IMG/VR virus record: IMGVR_UViG_3300050821_006588
Coordinates: 1 to 27,372 of that record
Origin: a virus
Length of the DNA stretch: 27,372 nucleotides
Direction: 5' to 3' (one strand)
The number at the start of each line of letters is the position of its first letter. The first letter of the stretch is position 1. This document shows positions 1 through 6,785 of the stretch, piece after piece. The notes beneath the pieces are model-generated. The model had not been told where the DNA came from. It saw only the letters and a program-made list of their open reading frames with translations, and searched no databases. The position numbers and the translations under genes were made by a program.

Positions 1-302
1 GCGGTGATCTCGTTATCACCTACAGCGACGGCACGACCAGCGACCTCGGCACCGTGGTCGGCCCGATGGGACTGCAGGGCGTCGCGGGGCCGACCGGTGC
101 GCAAGGACCGGCGGGGCCACAAGGCGACCCCGGAACCGATGGCACGAACGGGACCAACGGAGCGGACGGAGCTACGGGGCCGACCGGTGCGACGGGGCCA
201 CCTCCGGCTGGCTGGACCTGGACCGATGAGCTCGGCACCACCTACAACTGCCTGCCGGACGACACCACCCCTACGCCGCATTACACCTGCACCGCGAGCT
301 GA
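1..302 (+). CDS. collagen-like tail protein, 5' end outside the window
   Basis: The reading frame is open from base 3 to the TGA at 300-302; the start lies upstream of the window. The visible part opens with a stretch like [16 protein letters not shown], a lead-in often seen before collagen repeats in phage tail proteins. Gly-X-Y triplets follow ([19 protein letters not shown] and similar), then a short non-repetitive tail that begins [13 protein letters not shown] and has two Cys. Collagen-like triplets in phage tail proteins form trimeric stalks that hold receptor-binding domains away from the tail tip. The next gene also has Gly-X-Y repeats and starts 13 bases later, so the two probably belong to one adsorption module. 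Which tail component this is cannot be told from the fragment. Confidence 0.75.
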   Translation, partial: GDLVITYSDGTTSDLGTVVGPMGLQGVAGPTGAQGPAGPQGDPGTDGTNGTNGADGATGPTGATGPPPAGWTWTDELGTTYNCLPDDTTPTPHYTCTAS

Positions 303-314
303 TCGGAGACTCCC

Positions 315-2060
315 GTGTCGCCTACCTACTTCCCGGTGACCGGGACGTTCCCACCGGTTGCCGAAGGTGCCGACCCTCCCACGGGCACCGTCGAATTCCA
401 GGCGATCGCCGAGGTCGCGGACGGCACCGACATCGGCACGCAGATCCCGGTCACGACGACGGTCACCGCAGGCGCGCTCGCCTCGGTCGAACTGCTCTAC
501 GTCGCCGGCATCACCTATCAAGTCACGAGCAAGATGGTCGGCGCACCGGCCGTGGTCTACGCCTTCACCCCGACCGGCTCGACCGTCGACCTGTCCGAGG
601 TGACCCGACTGGCCGTCACGCCGGGGACCTCGGGACCGCAAGGACCAATCGGGCCTCAAGGGCCTGCCGGCGCCACGGGTGCGACCGGTCCACAGGGGCC
701 GACCGGAGCGGCCGGTACGAACGGCACCAACGGAGCGACAGGGCCGACCGGCGCTACGGGTGCGACCGGTCCGCAGGGAGCGCTGGGGCCGAACGTCGGG
801 CGCAACAAGGGCCCACGCTGGGGACAGCCTTCGGCGGTCATCACGCACGCCCAGGTGGGCCACGGCTGGACCGCGTCGAACTGGTCAGGGTTCAACCTCA
901 ACGACACCTCTGATTTCGTGCACGGCTCGCAGGTGATGACCGGCAACAGCTTCGGTTCGGCCAGCCAGTTCAGCACCTTCACCAAGACCGGCGCGACCGC
1001 CGTAGACCTGACCGGCAAGATGCTCCGCGTATGGGTCAAGATTGACGCGACGAGCAACCCGGTCAACCTGAAGTTGCTCAACCTGCGCGCTGCGGCAACC
1101 GGTGGGCTGGCCGGCAACAACTACCTCAGCTGGGATCTTCAGCCGACAGCGCTGCAGGCGAACAACACCAACGCCAACGCGTTCTGGTTGCCAGCGGGCC
1201 AGTGGGTTCCGGTCGCGCTCTCGCCCGGCGACGCGTTCGTCACGGGTGCGCCGACGAAGACCGCGATCCAGGAGTGGCGCCTCGTCGCCCAGGACAACGG
1301 CACCGTGGTGACCGTCCACTTCGGCGGCATCGATGTGTACCCGACCGTGAATACCGCGTACCCCAACGGGGTTGTCACCTTTTGTTTCGATGACAGCTAC
1401 GCGGGCCAGTTTCAGCTCGCTCGGCCTCTTCTCGCGCAGTTCGGCTACCAGGCAACGATGTTCCCGATCATCGACCAGATCGGGAACGGCTCCAGCTACA
1501 CGCTGGCGCAACTCCAGTTGCTCCAGAACGAGCTCGGGTGGGAAGTCGCACCGCACGCGAGCACCCTGGCCAACCATAGCGGCTACGGCTCGCTCAGCCC
1601 GTCGCAGATCCAGGCCGACATCGCGGCGTGCCTGACGTGGCAACAGGCGAACGGTCTGCGTTGGTCCGGCGCCTACGCCTATCCGCTCGGCTACTTCGCT
1701 GGTGGGCAGGATGCGACGGTAGAACCGCTCTGCGATGCCGCGCGCACGATCGATTCGACACTCAAGTACGAGACCTTCCCCCTCGGCCAGCCCCTGCGCT
1801 TGCGCTCACAAGCAGGCGTTGGTGGCCTCGGCGGGATCGGCGTTACCACCTACACTACGGCGACGACCGGCGTCCTGGACGTGTTGCATGCGAACGGCGG
1901 TTGGGACATCATCACGATCCACGATGTGTCGGCCGGAACGTCGACGAACATCAACCAGATCAGCCAAGCCGACTTGACCACCCTGGTCACGGCCTGCAAC
2001 ACCAAGGGCATCGCTGTCGCGACGATGGGCGACGTTCTGCGCACCGCACTCAACCCGTAG
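315..2060 (+). CDS. tail fibre with collagen repeats and C-terminal polysaccharide-deacetylase-like domain
   Basis: A 581-residue protein starting at GTG 315 behind a cggag ribosome-binding site. Residues 1-100 form a beta-rich domain, perhaps for virion attachment. About 105-155 are Gly-X-Y repeats ([19 protein letters not shown]). About 160-345 look like a beta-sandwich or carbohydrate-binding region. From 350 to the end it resembles a NodB-type (CE4) deacetylase: TFCFDD with D359/D360, then HASTLANH with H414 and H421, a YAYPLG stretch matching the RxP region, and a late IITIHDV motif. The two His are six residues apart rather than three as in the classical HxxxH, so the metal site is atypical or degenerate. 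Role inferred: binding and trimming of a cell-surface glycan during adsorption. It lies at the end of the tail operon, next to the holin. Confidence 0.75.
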   Translation: MSPTYFPVTGTFPPVAEGADPPTGTVEFQAIAEVADGTDIGTQIPVTTTVTAGALASVELLYVAGITYQVTSKMVGAPAVVYAFTPTGSTVDLSEVTRLAVTPGTSGPQGPIGPQGPAGATGATGPQGPTGAAGTNGTNGATGPTGATGATGPQGALGPNVGRNKGPRWGQPSAVITHAQVGHGWTASNWSGFNLNDTSDFVHGSQVMTGNSFGSASQFSTFTKTGATAVDLTGKMLRVWVKIDATSNPVNLKLLNLRAAATGGLAGNNYLSWDLQPTALQANNTNANAFWLPAGQWVPVALSPGDAFVTGAPTKTAIQEWRLVAQDNGTVVTVHFGGIDVYPTVNTAYPNGVVTFCFDDSYAGQFQLARPLLAQFGYQATMFPIIDQIGNGSSYTLAQLQLLQNELGWEVAPHASTLANHSGYGSLSPSQIQADIAACLTWQQANGLRWSGAYAYPLGYFAGGQDATVEPLCDAARTIDSTLKYETFPLGQPLRLRSQAGVGGLGGIGVTTYTTATTGVLDVLHANGGWDIITIHDVSAGTSTNINQISQADLTTLVTACNTKGIAVATMGDVLRTALNP

Positions 2061-2070
2061 GAGAGCCATC

Positions 2071-2394
2071 ATGACCCACTCAGTTCAGCAGATCGAACAG
2101 ACGGTACTCGGCGACGTCGAGGCCAAGGTGAAGAGCAGCGCCACGGCGGCAACAGTCTCGGCGGCCGTGCTGTCGGTGCTCGGCGAGCTCGTATTCCGCG
2201 GTGGAACGCCCGGTTGGATCGGCGCCATCGTAGCGACTGCGGTCACCGGTGGGCTGACCTTCGTTGCCGGCTGGCTGACCAAACACACCCCTCAGCCTAG
2301 CGCTCTGGTCACGACGCCTGTCTCGGTGACCACGAACGCGCCCGTGCCGCCCCCGGCCGAAGCGTCGGGCCACGCCACCGGGATGGCTGACTGA
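2071..2394 (+). CDS. holin-like membrane protein
   Basis: A 107-residue protein with a clear AGGAGA ribosome-binding site seven bases before ATG 2071. A charged N-terminus is followed by two hydrophobic segments, at about residues 25-45 (ATVSAAVLSVLGELVF) and 50-69 (WIGAIVATAVTGGLTFVAGWL). A Pro/Ala-rich cytoplasmic-type tail ends the protein. The size, two-helix topology and position directly after the tail fibre fit a holin, which would permeabilise the cell membrane and release the endolysin. The endolysin is not downstream of it here but on the opposite strand, arriving from the other side (ending at 2755). The family was inferred from topology and context only. Confidence 0.7.
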   Translation: MTHSVQQIEQTVLGDVEAKVKSSATAATVSAAVLSVLGELVFRGGTPGWIGAIVATAVTGGLTFVAGWLTKHTPQPSALVTTPVSVTTNAPVPPPAEASGHATGMAD

Positions 2395-2561
2395 GCGTTC
2401 CATCGACGAGCCTCGGCGGTCCAGCGGATCAAACGACGAGCGTCCGGCGCGGAGGTGGCGAACCAATGCCGTCTCCGCGCCGGACGCGTTTCGTGCCACA
2501 ACAGAGCGGCCAGCGTGATTGTTGCGCTGGCAAAGACACCCCACTCGGCCGCCAGGATCAC
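2292..2561 (-). CDS. possible small membrane protein at the end of the leftward operon
   Basis: An 89-codon frame starting at GTG 2561, whose start overlaps the stop of the preceding gene as GTGA, the junction type used throughout this operon. It begins MILAAEWGVFASATITLAALLW, one hydrophobic helix, followed by an Arg-rich segment (HETRPARRRHW). A single-helix holin or spanin-like role is conceivable but unsupported. Against it: the frame runs through the hairpin at 2440-2487, and its last 100 bases lie antisense to the end of the holin gene. A shorter product, or no product, is possible. Confidence 0.35.
   Translation of the reverse strand: MILAAEWGVFASATITLAALLWHETRPARRRHWFATSAPDARRLIRWTAEARRWNAQSAIPVAWPDASAGGGTGAFVVTETGVVTRALG
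2440..2487. terminator. probable bidirectional terminator between convergent operons
   Basis: Bases 2440-2454 are the exact reverse complement of 2473-2487, a 15-bp GC-rich stem (core cgtccggcgcgga) with an 18-base loop. On the plus strand the stem is followed by gttt, and there is no long U tract. It sits 45 bases after the holin stop and just beyond the end of the leftward operon, where a terminator acting in both directions is expected. It could alternatively be an RNA-stabilising 3' hairpin. Confidence 0.65.
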
Positions 2562-2758
2562 CGAGCGGTGAGCCTGCGCTGCACGCGGTGCGCGATCCGC
2601 GTACAGATCCCGACCACTGCGGCAGCGGGCAGGTCAGCAGCGATGTGCTCGGATTCGACTTCCTGACAGAACTGGGTGTAGAAATCGAGCCCGTTCACCG
2701 ATTCCTCTTCCATCCCGTCCGCATAGCTCATATCCAGATAGCGGTCTCCGTCGCTCAT
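2558..2758 (-). CDS. small acidic protein of unknown function
   Basis: A 66-residue protein starting at ATG 2758, which overlaps the endolysin stop as ATGA and so is probably translated by coupling. Its N-terminal half is acidic (MSDGDRYLDMSYADGMEEES) and its end is basic (HRVQRRLTAR). No membrane segment, signal or known motif was seen. The longer frame beginning at 3013 is not used, because that part lies within the endolysin gene. I do not recognise the family. Its place after the endolysin says only that it belongs to the same transcript. Confidence 0.6.
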   Translation of the reverse strand: MSDGDRYLDMSYADGMEEESVNGLDFYTQFCQEVESEHIAADLPAAAVVGICTRIAHRVQRRLTAR

Positions 2759-3759
2759 GACACGGTCGGAGTGCTCGTGCTCAGCGCGGTGAGCAGCGAC
2801 TGGACCGCCGAGAGGACCGCAGGGTTGAGCGTGCCGGCCGGAATCGCCTGGATCGCCGTGAGCAGCGCGGCCTTGTCCTTGTCGGTCTCGCCATTGATCG
2901 CAGCCACCACACCGTCCAGCTTGGCGTCGAGCGCGCTGACCGAGGCGACGAGGCCCTGCGGCGCGTTGATTACGCCATCGGTGAGGGCCGTGGCTACGTG
3001 AGTCATCAACCACGTCAGGTCGCCCCCGGGTGCGCCGGACACTCCCGGCACCGGAAGGTAGCCGTAGGCGTGCATCGAGGCGACGCGGAGCTGGATATCG
3101 GCCACCATGGCCTGGATGTTGTTTTCCACGGGATCGGTCATTGCCCTGTTACCTCCGAGTAGTTGCTTGGCATCGTTCAGGTCAACAGCGCCAGACACCC
3201 CGGCGACGGTGCCGGCATTCCAGTACTGGACCACATCCTGATTTGGCATCGCGGGGCCGAAGTTCGACCAGGCGTTGTCGCGGTTGTTCGCGTAGTAGCG
3301 CGCGCCTATGAACCGCACGTTGCCATCGACCGCGATCGTCGAGGCCATGCCAGCGTTCTCATGGCCGAGGTAGACGTAGACAACGGCGGTCGGGTTGCCG
3401 AGCTGGGCGCGCGTCTCGGCGACGAGAGAGACCACCTGCGCGGCCGTCATCGGCGGTCCCGAGTAGCCGGTCAACCCGGTCCACTCGCAGTCGAGCACGG
3501 GCCCCCACTCCCACGCGATCGTGTTCCAGTTGCACAGGCCGAGGAGCGAGGAGATCTGGGTGGCGAAGTTCTCCACGCTCGGCGGTCGCACGAAAATGTA
3601 GGGCGCGCGCAACTTGCCGGCTAGATGGGTGTAGTGAGTGCCCCACATGTCATCGACCGCGCCGTTGGACCGGCGCACACGCAGGTAGGCGAAGTCCACC
3701 GCGACCGGCGGCGTGCTGGACTGGACCGAGCTCAGGTCGACACCGAACAGGTCCGTCAC
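2755..3759 (-). CDS. endolysin, GH25 (lysozyme)-like muramidase
   Basis: Start GTG 3759 was chosen because GGGAGG lies seven bases upstream and the protein then opens MTDLFGVDLSSVQ, the usual GH25 opening (GxDvSxxQ). The 334-residue product has D8, and D90 with E92 in VLDCEW, matching the DxE catalytic pair of GH25 enzymes. VVYVYLG, FIGARYY and VVQYWNAG correspond to later strands of the barrel. The predicted reaction is cleavage of the MurNAc-GlcNAc bond of peptidoglycan at lysis. From about residue 240 there is a helical C-terminal part (ALDAKLDGVVAAINGETDKDK) of the kind that binds cell wall or mediates oligomerisation. No signal peptide was seen, so export would depend on the holin. It is unusual in lying on the strand opposite the holin. 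Confidence 0.8.
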   Translation of the reverse strand: MTDLFGVDLSSVQSSTPPVAVDFAYLRVRRSNGAVDDMWGTHYTHLAGKLRAPYIFVRPPSVENFATQISSLLGLCNWNTIAWEWGPVLDCEWTGLTGYSGPPMTAAQVVSLVAETRAQLGNPTAVVYVYLGHENAGMASTIAVDGNVRFIGARYYANNRDNAWSNFGPAMPNQDVVQYWNAGTVAGVSGAVDLNDAKQLLGGNRAMTDPVENNIQAMVADIQLRVASMHAYGYLPVPGVSGAPGGDLTWLMTHVATALTDGVINAPQGLVASVSALDAKLDGVVAAINGETDKDKAALLTAIQAIPAGTLNPAVLSAVQSLLTALSTSTPTVS

Positions 3760-3929
3760 CGGACACCTCCCGCGATCAGGCACAGGTCGGCGACCACGAT
3801 GGCCGTCACCAGCACGATAGCCGCTCGGGTGGTTGAACACTTGCTGCGGACGATCCGAGCGACGTCGAGCACGTCACGGCGCCACTGGCCACGGAGCGCG
3901 TGCCGGCCGCGCGGGGGCAGGATCGTCAT
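3756..3929 (-). CDS. small single-helix membrane protein
   Basis: A 57-residue protein starting at ATG 3929, which shares its A with the upstream TGA (TGATG), and ending in a GTGA overlap with the endolysin start. A basic N-terminal half (RGRHALRGQWRRDVLD) is followed by one hydrophobic helix near the C-terminus (AAIVLVTAIVVADLCLIAGGV). Tight coupling to the endolysin and the single helix suggest a lysis accessory such as a second holin or a regulator. This is inference from position; no family was recognised. Confidence 0.6.
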   Translation of the reverse strand: MTILPPRGRHALRGQWRRDVLDVARIVRSKCSTTRAAIVLVTAIVVADLCLIAGGVR

Positions 3930-4225
3930 CAGTCCCACACCGACCCGCTCGGCCGGGTGAACGGCTGCGTGGCGTAGTAGGCGTCGAACTCGGGTCGGTG
4001 CAGGCTCGGGCGCATCTGGCGCTCCGCTTGCGCCCAGAAGACGTCATCCTGGCGGTAGGCCGCGCGCTCCTGGGCAATCACCCTCCCGGCGCGCGCGAAG
4101 GCGTACACGACCGTCACAGCCACCCAGATGGGCAGCCAGAGGCCGAGAGACAACACGCACATCAGGAAGTGGAAGCCGTGCGACGGGTGCAGCGGGTCGC
4201 GGTAGGCAACACGATAGGTATACAT
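3929..4225 (-). CDS. small membrane protein with an HGFHFLM...GLWLPIW segment
   Basis: A 98-residue protein starting at ATG 4225. The segment SHGFHFLMCVLSLGLWLPIWVAVTVVY (about residues 15-41) matches a motif I know from many small actinobacterial and actinophage membrane proteins: a His-rich start followed by a hairpin helix ending in LWLPxW. The rest is soluble and rich in charged and aromatic residues (QERAAYRQDDVFWAQAERQM). Function is unknown. It sits four bases after the nucleotidyltransferase gene and is coupled to the next membrane protein, so it could take part in lysis or envelope modification. Confidence 0.65.
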   Translation of the reverse strand: MYTYRVAYRDPLHPSHGFHFLMCVLSLGLWLPIWVAVTVVYAFARAGRVIAQERAAYRQDDVFWAQAERQMRPSLHRPEFDAYYATQPFTRPSGSVWD

Positions 4226-4229
4226 CTAG

Positions 4230-4700
4230 TTACACTCCGTAGGTATTGCTGTTGTGCTGCAGGACGTCGAGCTTGAGCCGCCGAGAGGAGTGGTGCCCCG
4301 CGCGGGGCACGTAGACCACCGGCTCCATGTGGCGATCCGTGAGCCATTCTTCGTCGATGCCGAGTTGCCCGAGGTAGTCCTTCGACTGCCAGTCATCTCC
4401 GATCACGATCTGCGTCGCACCCGACAGGTCGATCGTCTCGGCTGCCGAGTCGCCCACCGCGCGCTGGCAATTGACCATGACACTGTCGACGTAGCGGCAC
4501 GCGTCGACCATCGTCACCCGGTCGGCGAGCGGCTGGACCGGCGGGAAGCCCTTGTACGCGGCGATGAACTCGTCCGAGTTGAGCGCGACCGTCACCGAGG
4601 GGAAGTCGTCATCGGATTTGGACAGCTCCCAGCACGTGCGGAACAGCGCGACGTGACCGGGATGCAGGAGGTCGAAGGTGCCGATGGTCAGGACTCGCAT
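4230..4700 (-). CDS. nucleotidyltransferase of the glycerol-3-phosphate cytidylyltransferase (TagD/RfaE) type
   Basis: A 156-residue protein starting at ATG 4700 behind gagg. The opening MRVLTIGTFDLLHPGH contains the HxGH signature of the cytidylyltransferase fold, which binds the nucleotide phosphates. GHHSSRRLK near the C-terminus stands in for the second signature (ISSTxxR). Family members join CTP (or ATP) to a phosphorylated polyol or sugar, giving CDP-glycerol, ADP-heptose and similar donors. The substrate here is unknown. The gene overlaps the preceding glycosyltransferase by 13 bases, so the two may form one glycan-modification unit acting on the cell envelope, the virion or DNA. The longer in-frame start at 4907 falls inside the glycosyltransferase gene and was rejected. 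Confidence 0.8.
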   Translation of the reverse strand: MRVLTIGTFDLLHPGHVALFRTCWELSKSDDDFPSVTVALNSDEFIAAYKGFPPVQPLADRVTMVDACRYVDSVMVNCQRAVGDSAAETIDLSGATQIVIGDDWQSKDYLGQLGIDEEWLTDRHMEPVVYVPRAGHHSSRRLKLDVLQHNSNTYGV

Positions 4701-5428
4701 AGCTGCCTCAATTTCTCGATGTCGCGGTGGAGTTGCTCGGCCTGGTAGGTCTCGTACGCCGCGCCGTCGTGCCGGACCATCTCGGCCGAGTTGCTGTGCT
4801 GGTAGCTCGCGTCCATCGTGCCGTGGCCGGCAGCCGGGTGCAGGTGCCGCAGCATGATGTCCTCGCGGTAGACCAGCGACCCCAGCGCGGTGCCCCAGTC
4901 GCGCCACACCACGTCGATGTAGAGGTGCCGGAACTCGGGAGGAGCCAGGTAGCCGAGCTCGGCCGGGATGCGCGCGTCCATCACCACGGCGGTGGGGATG
5001 TCCGGCCGCAGGCCGTCGTTCGGGTAGGTGATGGTCGGCCGGTCGCCGAGCTCGACCTCTTCGAGCAGCCGCTCATCCCACCCGACCGTCTCGGGCAGCA
5101 CGTCGTCACCCATGAAGCCGACTGTGGTGAATGGGTAGCTGGCCAGCTTCGCCCACCTGTACATCTGGTTCAGCGGCTCGACGCACCCGGCGCGGTCGGC
5201 AGGGAGCTCGGCGAAGACCATCGAGTCGAAGCGGTGAACCCCTTCGCGGGACCATCGGTTCTCAGCGATGACGAACAGATCCAGGTACTCGTCGAGGTCT
5301 GGATCGTCCTCACCCACCCCGATGACGATGGTGGTGTCCTTCCGGGTGACGGTCTCGGCGCACGCTTCCAGCAACCTGCGCACGTTCGCCGGTCGGCCTC
5401 TGGTCGGGACCAGCATGGTGAGGCTCAT
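4688..5428 (-). CDS. GT-A fold glycosyltransferase (family 2-like)
   Basis: A 246-residue protein whose ATG 5428 overlaps the lipoprotein stop (ATGA). It begins MSLTMLVPTRGRPANVRRLLEAC, the usual N-terminal strand and loop of GT2-type enzymes that grips the nucleotide. FMGDDVLPETVGWDE (about residues 104-118) carries the acidic metal/donor motif with DD. Then come a VVMDAR strand and a His/Trp-rich acceptor region (FRHLYIDVVWRDWG). No membrane helix was seen. It would transfer a sugar or polyol from an activated donor, and the downstream nucleotidyltransferase could make that donor. The acceptor is unknown. Confidence in the fold is high and in the specific role low. Confidence 0.78.
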   Translation of the reverse strand: MSLTMLVPTRGRPANVRRLLEACAETVTRKDTTIVIGVGEDDPDLDEYLDLFVIAENRWSREGVHRFDSMVFAELPADRAGCVEPLNQMYRWAKLASYPFTTVGFMGDDVLPETVGWDERLLEEVELGDRPTITYPNDGLRPDIPTAVVMDARIPAELGYLAPPEFRHLYIDVVWRDWGTALGSLVYREDIMLRHLHPAAGHGTMDASYQHSNSAEMVRHDGAAYETYQAEQLHRDIEKLRQLCES

Positions 5429-5769
5429 GAGCAGAATCCCGTCCGTTGCAGCGCTTCGATGATCATCGGTTTGGTCTCGTCCCAGTAGGGGTCAACGGTG
5501 GTCCAGTTCGTGGCGCCGTAACCGGTCGCGTAACTGGCGCAGATGCGTTGGTGGTTGTCGTCGGCCGTCTGCGCCCAGCTCGCCGGCATCGTCGCCCCCT
5601 CGACGTGCAACTGCTCGTAGAGAGCCACGCCGGGGTCGGTCTGCGCGGTGAGCGCGTCGTGTGGCATCGGGCGCCCGAGCTCGGTTCGGTGCGAGCAACT
5701 CGACAGCAGGGCGAACAGGCCAACGAGCATGACCCCGGCGAGTGCAATCTTGATCCAGTTCTTCGTCAT
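5425..5769 (-). CDS. small secreted lipoprotein
   Basis: Start ATG 5769 was chosen because AGGA lies eight bases upstream; ATG 5778 is possible. The 114-residue product starts MTKNWIKIALAGVMLVGLFA and continues LLSSC, a classic lipoprotein signal peptide with lipobox. After processing the Cys would be lipidated and about 90 residues exposed outside the membrane. Two further Cys (QRICASY and the penultimate residue) may form a disulphide. Small phage lipoproteins of this layout often block superinfection or DNA entry; that role is inferred here. It heads the sub-cluster with the glycosyltransferase and nucleotidyltransferase, suggesting a cell-surface alteration set. Confidence 0.7.
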   Translation of the reverse strand: MTKNWIKIALAGVMLVGLFALLSSCSHRTELGRPMPHDALTAQTDPGVALYEQLHVEGATMPASWAQTADDNHQRICASYATGYGATNWTTVDPYWDETKPMIIEALQRTGFCS

Positions 5770-5780
5770 GTCAATCATCC

Positions 5781-5798
5781 TGTCAAGTGAGCTTGACA
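5781..5798. promoter_or_regulatory. TGTCAAG inverted repeat, operator-like
   Basis: TGTCAAG and CTTGACA form a perfect 7-bp inverted repeat with a four-base centre, 11 bases upstream of the lipoprotein start and just after the stop of the preceding gene. TTGACA would suit a -35 box, but no -10 box at proper spacing was found on either strand. TGTCAAG is also the 3' half of the mycobacteriophage L5 stoperator consensus, a resemblance only. It may be a repressor site or a short hairpin. Confidence 0.4.
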
Positions 5799-5807
5799 CA
5801 CGCAACC

Positions 5808-6059
5808 CTATATGTCCGTTTTGTGTTGCCTCTTTTTGGCCTGGTCGTACCGCTGCTGCGCGCCCTGCCGAGTGGGGCCCAGCGCCGCGAAGCTGTGCCC
5901 GGCGACGTCATGGCCCTCGATCAGCTCCAGATCGATCAGCGTGCCGATCAGGCTGTTGAGAGCGCGGAGTTCGCGGAGGGTGCGGACAGCCGAGCTGCCG
6001 GCGCGGATTCGGCTCTCCGTCACCCGCGCCGACAACTCATCCCATTGCTGACCATTCAT
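5808..6059 (-). CDS. conserved-looking helical protein of unknown function
   Basis: An 83-residue protein starting at ATG 6059, which overlaps the preceding stop as ATGA. It is predicted to be mostly helical, with charged heptad-like stretches (RTLRELRALNSLIGTLIDLELI) and a basic C-terminus (QQRYDQAKKRQHKTDI). There is no Cys, signal peptide or membrane segment. I do not recognise the family. The gene ends 39 bases before the lipoprotein start; the inverted repeat at 5781-5798 lies in that gap. Confidence 0.55.
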   Translation of the reverse strand: MNGQQWDELSARVTESRIRAGSSAVRTLRELRALNSLIGTLIDLELIEGHDVAGHSFAALGPTRQGAQQRYDQAKKRQHKTDI

Positions 6060-6418
6060 TCGTCGTCTGCTTCGGCCTGCGTCGGCTCACTGGAGAACGT
6101 GCCATTGGCCAGTCGATGGAAAGCGAGTCGGCCCTGGGCGTGGCGCAGATCGGTGTTGACGCGACGGAGGTCAGTAGTCAGTCGCTCGTTTTCCTTTGCC
6201 AGATTGTATTTTATTTCCAGCGACTCGACGTTATTTTCCGCCATCTGACGATACTTTGTGGCCCATTCAAACGAAGTGAATCCGTTGTGTACATTCGTTT
6301 CGAGAGTGGTGACCTTTTCCCGAAGCACCGCATTCTGAGCCTTCAGGTCATTGATTGTTTCCATCATAATATCGATCCCGTGCTGAACCGTTCGGTAACC
6401 GTCATCCGAGAAGGTCAT
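6056..6418 (-). CDS. coiled-coil protein of unknown function
   Basis: A 120-residue protein starting at ATG 6418 (ATGA overlap with the whiB stop). Residues 15-95 look like a long coiled coil (METINDLKAQNAVLREKVTTL, then ENNVESLEIKYNLAKENERL). The tail is acidic (TQAEADDE). The DNA of this gene is clearly lower in GC than its neighbours, with ATTT and TTAT codon runs around 6190-6380. That hints at recent acquisition from another source. Function is unknown; a scaffold or DNA-binding partner is conceivable. Confidence 0.6.
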   Translation of the reverse strand: MTFSDDGYRTVQHGIDIMMETINDLKAQNAVLREKVTTLETNVHNGFTSFEWATKYRQMAENNVESLEIKYNLAKENERLTTDLRRVNTDLRHAQGRLAFHRLANGTFSSEPTQAEADDE

Positions 6419-6768
6419 GATGCTCGCTTTCGTCCTGATCGTGTGTGCAGTCGGGTTGTGCCGTCGAGCTGTCGAGCCAACGCCATCCGGGCGCGGGCCA
6501 TATCGAGTGTGATGTACTGGTTTCCGTAGACACCCACCTGTGGCACGTCGGTATACGTCGACCGGCTGTCCCGGCATAGCGCGACCACCGGGCAGCTGGA
6601 GCAGTAGGCGAGTGCGTCCCTGATGCGCGGGTGAGCGTCGGCACCGTCGAGGTTGTGCTCGCCACCATCCCGCTGGTCCAGAGGCAGGAAGAGGTCGGGG
6701 TCGGCCGAGGAGCACGCCGCATCGCGCTCCCAGTGATGGTCGGTGTTCGGGAGGTAGCTGATGGTCAT
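6415..6768 (-). CDS. WhiB-family iron-sulphur transcription regulator
   Basis: A 117-residue protein starting at ATG 6768 (ATGA overlap with the methyltransferase stop, tgaggt upstream). It has the four WhiB cysteines: C19 in DAACSSADPDLF, then C56-x2-C59-x5-C65 (YCSSCPVVALC), which ligate a 4Fe-4S cluster. GVYGNQY follows, replacing the usual GVWGG turn, and a basic C-terminus (RSGRKR) stands in for the DNA-binding tail. WhiB-like proteins bind the main sigma factor and alter promoter choice. In phages some act on host whiB genes and superinfection. The family strongly points to an actinobacterial host. The longer frame back to 7227 is antisense to methyltransferase sequence and is not used. 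Confidence 0.85.
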   Translation of the reverse strand: MTISYLPNTDHHWERDAACSSADPDLFLPLDQRDGGEHNLDGADAHPRIRDALAYCSSCPVVALCRDSRSTYTDVPQVGVYGNQYITLDMARARMALARQLDGTTRLHTRSGRKRAS

Positions 6769-6785
6769 GCCGACCTCAGTTCCCG
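6765..6785 (-). repeat. 21-bp direct repeat, copy 1 (stop, RBS and start junction)
   Basis: Identical in all 21 bases to 7418-7438. It encodes the last codons and TGA of the methyltransferase (RELRSA), contains tgaggt as ribosome-binding site and ends in the ATG of whiB. With copy 2 it frames the methyltransferase gene exactly. Confidence 0.85.

Noticed and set aside
885-1643. A 252-codon open frame on the minus strand
   Set aside because: It is antisense to the tail fibre gene, with an Arg/Val/Gly-rich translation typical of shadow frames.
2395-2557. A plus-strand gene after the holin
   Set aside because: The plus-strand frames here (such as from 2466) are antisense to the end of the leftward operon, lack ribosome-binding sites and run through the terminator hairpin.
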